A stretch of DNA of 64,000 bases from Oryzias latipes (taxonomy: Eukaryota; Chordata; Actinopteri; Beloniformes; Adrianichthyidae): NCBI RefSeq assembly GCF_002234675.1, contig NC_019866.2, positions 9,391,261-9,455,260 of the forward strand. The letters are read 5' to 3'. A model generated the notes under the pieces. It searched no databases. It was not told the origin of the DNA and saw nothing but the letters and a program-made list of their open reading frames with translations. A program made the position numbers and the translations under genes. Positions 1-64,000 of this stretch are shown one piece after another. Every line of letters begins with the position of its first letter. Within the stretch, counting starts at the first letter, position 1.

Positions 1-360
1 AGCTTGCAGCTTACAGGCTTTCTATAGGTTTTGCTGTCTCTTTTATTGAGTTTGAGACCTGCAGCTTGTCCAGAAGAAACCAGAGATGCTCAGTCTCGGA
101 AACACCTCCACGACAACACGTCACCCGTCACAACACTCCACAACACGACAGCGCTGCCTGCACACAGGGCTTACGGGCTGGGCCAGGCCAGGCCGGGCCA
201 AGGGCAAACTGCACTACTATTCTTTTGTAAAGATCAGGAGATCGTTTGTGATAGGAATGTGTGCAGCTAAAATTGGGCGGCAGTGTACCCTTGGCCACAC
301 CCGCTTTGGAGCCCACCCTGTGCATCGGCTGGGTCGGGAGATGCTGGACACCTGCAGTAC
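1..360 (-). other. dnm2 intron 10, incomplete
   Basis: Intronic sequence after the donor at 360. It has a small GC-rich patch near 170-340. I see no coding exon, repeat or RNA gene here. Confidence 0.6.
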
Positions 361-15618
<15,258 letters not shown>

Positions 15619-17508
15619 AACCTCGAAAGCATTTGTTTGTTTTCTTAATGAAAAAAAAAGACAAAAAAGAATATATTTTATATATTTTTAAGAATCCTTT
15701 TTGTACTAATGAGTTTTTTTTTTTTTTTGGTTGTCTGTTTTTGTAAAATCTTGCTTCTCTCAGCCTCTGCAAACTGTTATCACAATTCATGTTTTTCTAA
15801 TGTATGTTTAAATGAGATTTGAAATACATGAAACATGTCCTCTGATATGCTCTGACACTTTTTTCCTCGTTACTATGGTTACACAGCTTTGCCCATCCAA
15901 TTGAAATGTTTTTGCCTCCCTGTCAGCCTCTTTAATTTGTGTTCCTGAATACATATCAGCATATTAGAATTTTAGCCAAAGCTCAATTTGGGTTTCTGCA
16001 TATCAGTTCTGGTTTTTCAGTCCACATCTGGGTATTTGTCAGCACGCATCTTCAACTGATGTTGGAATCAAAATTCCTACTAGTTGTCAACTTGTTTAAA
16101 TGTGACCACCAGGGGGCGACACATCTTGAAAAAAAAGTCGCTTTTACTATTAAGTGTCTTAAACTAGTTTTAAAGTAAATCTTCATAAAAGTAGAGCTTT
16201 TAAATCTACACACAGAAAGCAAATCTACACCAAAGCAACTTTCCTGAAGTCTAGTCCATCAAAAAAAACAATCTTACGAACAAATGCTTCTTTAAATTTA
16301 ACACTGCCTAATGGATCAATGGGCAATTAACCTTTCCAATTTTCAAAGCCAATATTTATTGTTGGGATCACAGAAAAGAGTGGTCGTCAAGGCTGACGAT
16401 TAATATTATTTAATGGAAGGTAATTTGAATAACACCTGTTGTCAAGGGTCCCCAGTCAGCAGTTACCCTAAGCACCACATTTGTATTTCATTACTCCATG
16501 TCCAGAGGCTCTGCAAGATTAATCCTGTTTCATGTTGTGAGCTGCAGACAGACTCAAATGCAGCGCAGACGTACAGCTAAACGAAACAGTTTGTGCTGTA
16601 TGACAGGACTGTTCGGTACAGTCAGAACTCACTTCCAAGTGCGTCAAAAATAACTCGAATTGATGTTGGAATGATTTCAAATGTGCTAAAAGATTTTTAC
16701 TTAATTGTTGTTTTCATTTGTTTTCGTTTCCAATAAAAGCTTGTTTGCTTCATTTTCATTTGGGATCCCAATCAGGCCCTCGTGTGAGTGAGAGCGCAGC
16801 AGTGCTTAGTTGGCAACCTGCGTAGACATAATTACGCACGATCCAATCACGCGTTCCCTTGCGCTTATTTTCAGCACGGATCTTGCATTGGATGAACACA
16901 AATCCACAAATAAAAGTTTAAACTACATAAACGAGAAGTAGGAGCTTGTGTAACTATTTCAAGTCGCAAACAGACTTCATCTCCAACAGGGATGAATGAG
17001 TGAGCTTGATTGCACAACTGTTCCATCCTCGATAAGGCAACACATTTTTTTGTTGTGTAACTATTTATTTATTTATTTTCCAAATGACTCCATGAATGGA
17101 ATCCCCTTTTCCCAAACGCTGCGCTGCCGTCTGTGGTTTTGTGGAGAGCAGGTAGTGAGGAAGCTGCTGCCAGATCTACACTTGCTCCCCAGCTTAGTGA
17201 AAGTGGAGCCTCCCCTGTACGCACCGACAGATGAGCATCCTCGACCTGTTGACTCAGTCAGTGAAGAGAAAAGTAGTGCTGCGTTTTCGCCTGCGCTAAA
17301 ATCGCTGAAGAAGTTCCTTTTGTTCTGCTCTCTCAGAGGAAGTCGAGCTTGTGCCATGAGACGCATCGATGTGTTCTTTATTATTTCACGTTTTGAATAG
17401 CAAAGGAGAGAGGAGCGGAGTCGCTGCCGGACTGGACCACCTGTTCTTTGCTGCGGAGAAGCCCCTTTCGGCAGTATCTATCTCCATCTGTGTGTTTTGA
17501 AGAGGACA
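15619..17508 (+). other. qtrt1 3' UTR, intergenic space and kcnt promoter/5' UTR
   Basis: The first part should be the qtrt1 3' UTR, with AATAAA at 16732-16737. From about 16790 the GC and CpG content rises, as expected for the channel promoter. Visible there are CCAAT at 16841-16845 (atCCAATc) and a TATA-like AAATAAAAG near 16908. A short upstream ORF of 14 codons (17356-17400) precedes the channel start. The transcription start is not determined. Confidence 0.5.
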
Positions 17509-59344
<41,836 letters not shown>

Positions 59345-59721
59345 GAGGCAAAAAGGACTAAAAGTACTCTCACACCAACGACAGAGAGAGGAGGGGGCTC
59401 ACAAAACCAACAAGATGGAGAAGCAAAATCCTCACAGGCAGAAAAGGAGACTGCCAGATGGCTCACGGCCCTCATTCTCGGTCTTGCAGAAGTTGCGGCA
59501 CAGACTGCATGGACTTTTTCTATAGAAATTGGAATGTTTTTATTTATGCACCTTCCTATTTTCACATCGGAGACCTGCAACCCAAAAGTGCATTTAATGA
59601 AGTGTCACATATTGCACATAGTGCATGTTACCTGAGATATCACATGCAATGTCTGCAGAGTGGATACAGCGGTGTGCAAAGGATGCCTTCTGCTGAGAAA
59701 TTTTACATCATCAACTGATTT

Positions 59722-60012
59722 GGGGCTGCACGGTGGTGCAGTGATTAGCGCTCTCGCCTCAAAACAAGAAAGCTCTGGCTGGAATCTCAGCAGGTTTCTT
59801 CTCTGTGTGGAATTTGCATGTTCTCTCCATCATGTGTGGGTTTTCTCTGGGCACTCTGGCTTCCTCCCACAAACCAAAAACATGCTTAATAGGTTAACTA
59901 ATGATTAAAATTGTCCCTTTGGGTAAAATGTGTGATTGTGTCACAGACTGTCCAGGGTGAACTCTGCCTTTGCCCAACACTAGATGGGTTATCTCCAGTG
60001 ACCCAGTGAATC
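59722..60012 (+). mobile_element. tRNA-like SINE or SINE-like element
   Basis: Head GGTGGTGCAGTGATTAGCGC resembles an A box; TGGCTGGAATCTCAGC replaces the usual B box. The body TTTGCATGTTCTC and GGCTTCCTCCCAC and the tail GACTGTCCAGGGTGAACTC are typical of a very common teleost family. The 3' part recurs inverted at 49898-50058. Confidence 0.75.
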
Positions 60013-60105
60013 AACTGACCACCAAAGATGTTTTTCACACTTAAAACAGGATTAAAATTGGATTTATTTTTAAAGCAAATTTAAATTTTAAAGCTCTGTT
60101 CACTG

Positions 60106-60290
60106 GAAAAACTGAATCTTAAAAAGTAAAAAGGCCTGTGTTTCAAGAAAAAGTTTGAGGCATATGTCTTGGTAATGAGATAAAATAAGAATTCTTAGTA
60201 AGCCCATTTTTTTCTTTGCCCATTCGCAGATTTTATTGCTTATTTAAAGAAACTCTGGAAATGGAATAAGCTATGACTATTTACTATCAA
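60106..60290 (+). repeat. Partial copy of the CACTGCAAAAACTG MITE
   Basis: CACTGGAAAAACTGAATCTT, AAAGTAAAAAGGCC and TTCTTAGTAAGCCC match the 37508 element. The right terminus is missing. Confidence 0.65.
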
Positions 60291-60449
60291 CTAAAAATGT
60301 AAGTAAGAGAAAGTAAATATGATGAAAAATTAAGCTGAAGTTTGGGAAAACCTGAGGCTATGGGGTGATAGTTAAGGTTTTAGTTAAAAAAAATAAATAA
60401 ATACATAAAATAACCCTTTTACAAACTATCCCCTGCATTTAAAAAGCCT

Positions 60450-60950
60450 TTAAAGTCCCACATCATTTGATTTTTTTTCAGTGTTCACAGTAGTCTTTTA
60501 ACCATAATTATGCTATTTATAGCCAAAAATCCAAATTTCTAGGTCATAGTTTCTGCAGAGCGGCATCATTGGCGTGGAGCAAACGCGTCCCCCCTCTTCC
60601 CCTCCCTGGAGCTGCAGAGAGCTCTCCGTTTACATCCTCTCCCACTGGCTTACAGCCCCTCACAACTCCAACTTAACATAGCGGTGCAACAAAATGGGGA
60701 GCAATCTTGGAGCTATAAAGCCGTACAGTTTGAACCAGATGCCAGCTCAGACGAGGAAAACAAAGACGTAGATAGATCTATTTGTCTGCATTTTCAATTT
60801 CACAAAGAAGCTCTTGGAATTTGGAATTTGATTCACACAATTTCCATAAAGAAATCCTCAGAAATGCTAAGCTTAATTTTCTTTATAGGCTAAAGGTCCT
60901 CCATCATCAGAAAAATGCCACAAAAACATGTTAAAACATCATTTTCATCT
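60450..60950 (+). repeat. P2X-type dispersed repeat, copy 5 (most complete)
   Basis: Runs from the TTTATAGCCAAAAATCC head through TTTCTGCAGAGCGGCATCAT, TTACAGCCCCTCACAACTCC and GTGCAACAAAATGGGGAG to GCCACAAAAACATGTTAAAA. One frame reads QFEPDASSDEENKDVDRSIC. It has the uninterrupted form of the site occupied by the MITE at 27000. Confidence 0.7.
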
Positions 60951-62301
60951 GTGTGGTTCTTTAACTTTTTTTTGTTTTACACCTCGCAGAAGTGTGTGTT
61001 TTAATCAGAATTGGCCTGAATGTTGCACACCGCTGTGTACACTGTGGTGTTTGTGTGTGGATTAAAATAAACATGTTTTTTTTTTTCATCCGAACTAAGA
61101 CGCTGCCTAATTTACCCGGACAGCTAAGGGACTAAAGTTCTGGATGTTGGTTCCCTTTGTGTTTGTCAAAATGTTCCGTCAAAGTCCATGTTCTTTGGGG
61201 TTTTCAAAAGTGAAAACATTCTCCAAACCACTATTTTCCTTTTTTTCTTTTTGTCATGAAGCCATTTTTTAAAAGCGTGTTGCTCCCAGTTTTTATGCTC
61301 ACCAGCAGTGGAAGAATCCAAAGAGCACCAGTCTCTGTTATGAAGATGGAGCTTTGCTGTGTCGTTGTATGAAGGTGTTGATTGAGTGCCTGATTTTATG
61401 AACTTCTCTGCTTTTGCTCATCAGTGAGCCATCTCTCCACCGGCTTGCGTTTGCTGTTGTGCATGTTGGAAGTCCTGGGATTGAACAAAATACCAAGAAC
61501 AAACAGCAAACTGTATTATAATATCATGTAGGACAACCTCTGTGAAGCAGAAGAGGGGGTTTCATCCATTTCAGTGCTGAGTTATGAGCTTTGCAAGTAA
61601 ATATTTCCTGAATTCATTGCACATTAAATACAAAAACTTCAACAAGCTCTTTTTTTTTGCCAATTCAGAGTTGATATATAATAAAAGCTTTAAGTCCACA
61701 AATTTTTATTTCTCTTAAAAAAAGAATAAAACAGAAAAGATGCATCACATTCTTTCTTTTTTGTTATTCTGCACATGCTCAGTACATTCCAGCTGAAACA
61801 TCAATATGAACCGTGCGCATTCATTCTGTTTATCAAGACTCTTTAAGGCTCTTTCACAAGGCGCCGTTTAACACTGAAAGAGCGCAGCCATGTGGTGGGT
61901 GTCCAAACGCCATTCAGGCTGACATCACCGCTCTTGTTTCAGCGCTGTTACATCAGAAAATTATTCTGTAAATATTAAAGTCACTGCGGTGAACCCACCA
62001 TCGTCTTCTTCCTGTTTTGGATTTCTGCCAATTTAGGCAGAATTTTTTTTTAATGAAATGACATAATCGTGTGTAGTTAACAAACCTGTTGCCTCTATGT
62101 TTCAATGAGGAACAATAAGCTGTGTGAGATTTTCACTAAGTGGCTCCAGGCTGTGTTGATAAAAGTCACATGACTTTTCCGGTCAAGCTCTGCTTTTTCA
62201 ATTAGGTACTGTTCTCTCCTTTTGGGGCAGTTATTTCTGAATCGACAAGGTCTCCAATAACTCTGACCTGAAGAGAACTCACAGTAAAATTCGGGTTAAT
62301 A

Positions 62302-63343
62302 CACACTCACTTTATTAGGCACACCTGTCCAGCTGCTCGTTAACACAAATTAATAATCAGCCAATCACATGGCAGCAACTCAATGCATTTAGACATGGTC
62401 AAGACAATCTGGTGCGGTTCAAACTGAGCATTAAAATGGAGAAGAAAGGAGATTGAAGGGACTTTGAACGTGTGACATGGTTGTTGGTGGCAGACGAGCT
62501 GGTCTGAAGATTTCAGTAACTGCTGATCTAGTGGGATTTTCACCCACAACCATCTCTAGGATTTACAGAGAATGGTCAGAAAAAGAGAAAATATTCAGTG
62601 AGCAGCAGTTCAGTGGGCGGAAATGCCTTGTTGGTGCCAGAGGTCAGAAGAGAATGGTCAGACTAGTTTCAGCTGATAGGCAGCAGTAGCTGAAATAACC
62701 ACTGGTTCCAACCCAGGTCTGCAGAAGAGCATCTCTAAACGCACAACACTTCCTACCTTGAGACAGATGGACTACAGCAGCAGAAGACCAAATCGGGTAT
62801 AGGGTCAGAATTTGGCATCGAAAACATGGATCCAATCTGCCTTGTATCAACGGTTCAGGCTGTTGGTGTCAAGGTGTGGGGGATATTTTCTCGGCACACT
62901 TTGAGCCCCTTAGTACAAACTGAGCATGGTTATAACACCACAGCCTACCTGAGTATTGTTGCTGACCATGTCTATCTCTTTATGACCACAGTGTACCACC
63001 TTCTGATGGTTACTTTCAGCAGGACAATGCTCCATGTCATAACGCTGGAATAATCTCAGAGTGATTTCTTGAACATGGCAATAAGTTCAAATGTTCTCCA
63101 CAGTCACCAGATCTAAACCCAATAGAGCACCTTTTGGATGTGGTGGAACAGGAGATTGGCATCATGGATGTCACAAATCTGCAGCAACTTTGTGACGCTA
63201 TCATGTCAATATGGACCAAACTCTCAGAAACGTATCCAGTACCTTATTGAATCTATGCCACCAAGGATTAAGGCAGTTCTGAAGGTAAACGGGGGTCCAA
63301 CCCGGTACTAGCAAGGACTACCTAATAAAGTGGCCGGTGAGTG
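62302..63343 (+). mobile_element. Inactive Tc1/mariner transposon
   Basis: About 1.04 kb flanked by TA (62300-62301 and 63344-63345). Inverted ends CACACTCACTTTATTAGG and CCTAATAAAGTGGCCGGTGAG. The transposase is broken. The N-terminal helix-turn-helix part is readable at 62477-62689 (SVTADLVGFSPTTISRIYRE) and ends in TAG. A C-terminal block around 63020-63170 keeps DNAPCH-like and SPDLNPIEHL motifs of the DDE catalytic core in other frames. The copy is dead. Confidence 0.88.
62477..62689 (+). pseudogene. Tc1-type transposase fragment, DNA-binding part
   Basis: 70 codons covering a homeodomain-like helix-turn-helix with GFSPTTISRIYREW, characteristic of Tc1 transposases. It stops prematurely, and the remaining domain is scattered over other frames to about 63200. 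Confidence 0.8.
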
Positions 63344-63345
63344 TA

Positions 63346-63874
63346 TGAGCTCTGACTGCAGCAGAGGATTTTCTTATCGCCACTGTGAACAAACCCCCGC
63401 AGTTAGCAGAGTGGGGGCCCCCACCCACCAAGAAGACTGCTTCAGGGACACCAGGTTAACATGACATTCTCTTTGCATTAAAGTACCAACAAGTCCAATC
63501 CTTGGAAAACTACAGGGACAGATTATTTCAGTTCTCCTGTGGCGATCACACTTCACTGAATAAGTAGCAGAATGGTTTGATGACTTGCACTGTTGTGTTC
63601 CAGAAGCTCTTCTCTTGACAGACAGCTCTGACCTTTGCAGCACATATAAGTGGGTCCTGAAGTCTTCAGTGAGGACAGCAGGTCTCAGCCTGCTGGGTAA
63701 TTTTGAGGTGTTTTGTGCAAACGTGTACAGAATTCAAAAGTTTAGCATTAAACTTTGAAAAAGTCATTTTAAAGCTTCAAAAAAAAACCTCAGCTTTTCT
63801 CATCCAGCTCTTCCTCTTTCTACCATTCCTCCCCACAGTCAGGCTATATATTATGATCCTGCGTTTTCCTGCAG
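63346..63874. other. Sequence between the transposon and the right edge
   Basis: 529 bp. No gene or recognised repeat. A pyrimidine-rich stretch (63790-63830) leads to the possible splice acceptor at 63874. Confidence 0.4.
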
Positions 63875-64000
63875 CACGCAGGCCGGCTGCATGCTGACAC
63901 GGGTGGAGGAGGTTAGTCAGCAACTTTCCGCCGCCCTCCACAGATCCTCCGCTGGAACAATGCAGAGGAAGCTGAGTCTGCGATTGAAGACAGTTTATTA
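63875..64000 (+). CDS. Possible exon of a further gene, unrecognised, cut by the window end
   Basis: After TTTTCCTGCAG (AG at 63873-63874) one frame stays open to the edge and reads TQAGCMLTRVEEVSQQLSAA then LHRSSAGTMQRKLSLRL. An alternative acceptor at 63943 opens another frame (ILRWNNAEEAESAIEDSLL). Composition and splice context look exon-like, but I recognise no family and cannot choose the frame. Confidence 0.3.

Larger units (their letters stand above)
59345..62299 (+). other. kcnt 3' UTR and downstream sequence
   Basis: Should contain the channel's 3' UTR. Candidate polyadenylation signals are AATAAATAAATA near 60400 and AATAAA at 61066-61071, the latter followed by a T-rich stretch. 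It also holds a SINE (59722-60012), part of the CACTGCAAAAACTG MITE (60106-60290) and P2X-type copy 5. No gene seen. Confidence 0.5.

Noticed and set aside
16865..16885. RE1/NRSF repressor site near TTCAGCACGGATC upstream of the channel
   Set aside because: Only the left half-site fits; the GGACAGCGCC half is absent.
16996..17400. 134-codon open frame upstream of kcnt exon 1
   Set aside because: No family resemblance. It overlaps the presumed promoter and 5' UTR, and the GC rise there explains the lack of stops. Only the short uORF at 17356-17400 was mentioned.
59722..59795. Functional tRNA gene at the GGTGGTGCAGTGATTAGCGC motif
   Set aside because: No clover-leaf pairing or intact B box. 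It is the head of a SINE-like repeat.

Overview
This is vertebrate nuclear DNA, almost certainly from a teleost fish. It is AT-rich, its genes have many exons with GT-AG introns, and it carries typical fish interspersed repeats: a Tc1/mariner copy, hAT-like and piggyBac-like MITEs and a tRNA-like SINE. A Western-Pacific percomorph such as medaka (Oryzias) would fit, but the species is a guess. Exon boundaries below were worked out by hand from splice sites, reading phase and remembered family sequences. Every exon junction keeps the frame.

Three protein-coding genes are present. (1) dnm2 (dynamin-2), minus strand, 11580 down to 361: the first ten coding exons (445 codons, GTPase domain and start of the stalk). 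The rest of the gene lies beyond base 1. (2) qtrt1, plus strand, 12109-15618: complete in nine exons, encoding the 417-aa catalytic subunit of tRNA-guanine transglycosylase. It is head-to-head with dnm2 across a 528-bp shared promoter region. (3) A sodium-activated potassium channel gene of the KCNT (Slo2) family, plus strand, 17509-59344: complete in 29 exons plus one candidate cassette exon, 1217 aa without that cassette. Over most exons it is closer to KCNT2 (Slick) than to KCNT1 (Slack), but it has a KCNT1-like extracellular-loop exon. Its position beside dnm2/qtrt1 suggests it could be a third KCNT ohnologue.

Introns and the 3' intergenic space (59345-64000) are filled with repeats. The main ones are a ~550-bp MITE family with termini around ATTGACTGTATA (three copies); a larger repeat family whose copies keep a degraded reading frame resembling the N-terminus of P2X-C-domain-bearing fish transposons (five copies, one interrupted by the 550-bp MITE); an inactivated Tc1/mariner element and two remnants; a hAT-like MITE with near-intact 8-bp target duplication; and a piggyBac-like MITE. 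The last ~125 bases hold an open stretch behind a good splice acceptor that may belong to the next gene.

The genes are not a pathway. Dynamin-2 drives membrane fission, QTRT1 makes queuosine-modified tRNA, and KCNT channels set neuronal excitability. The points most worth following are the channel's paralogy, its two in-frame cassette exons, its changed sodium-site residues, and a GC-AG intron in dnm2 just before the exon that mammals use as a mutually exclusive pair.
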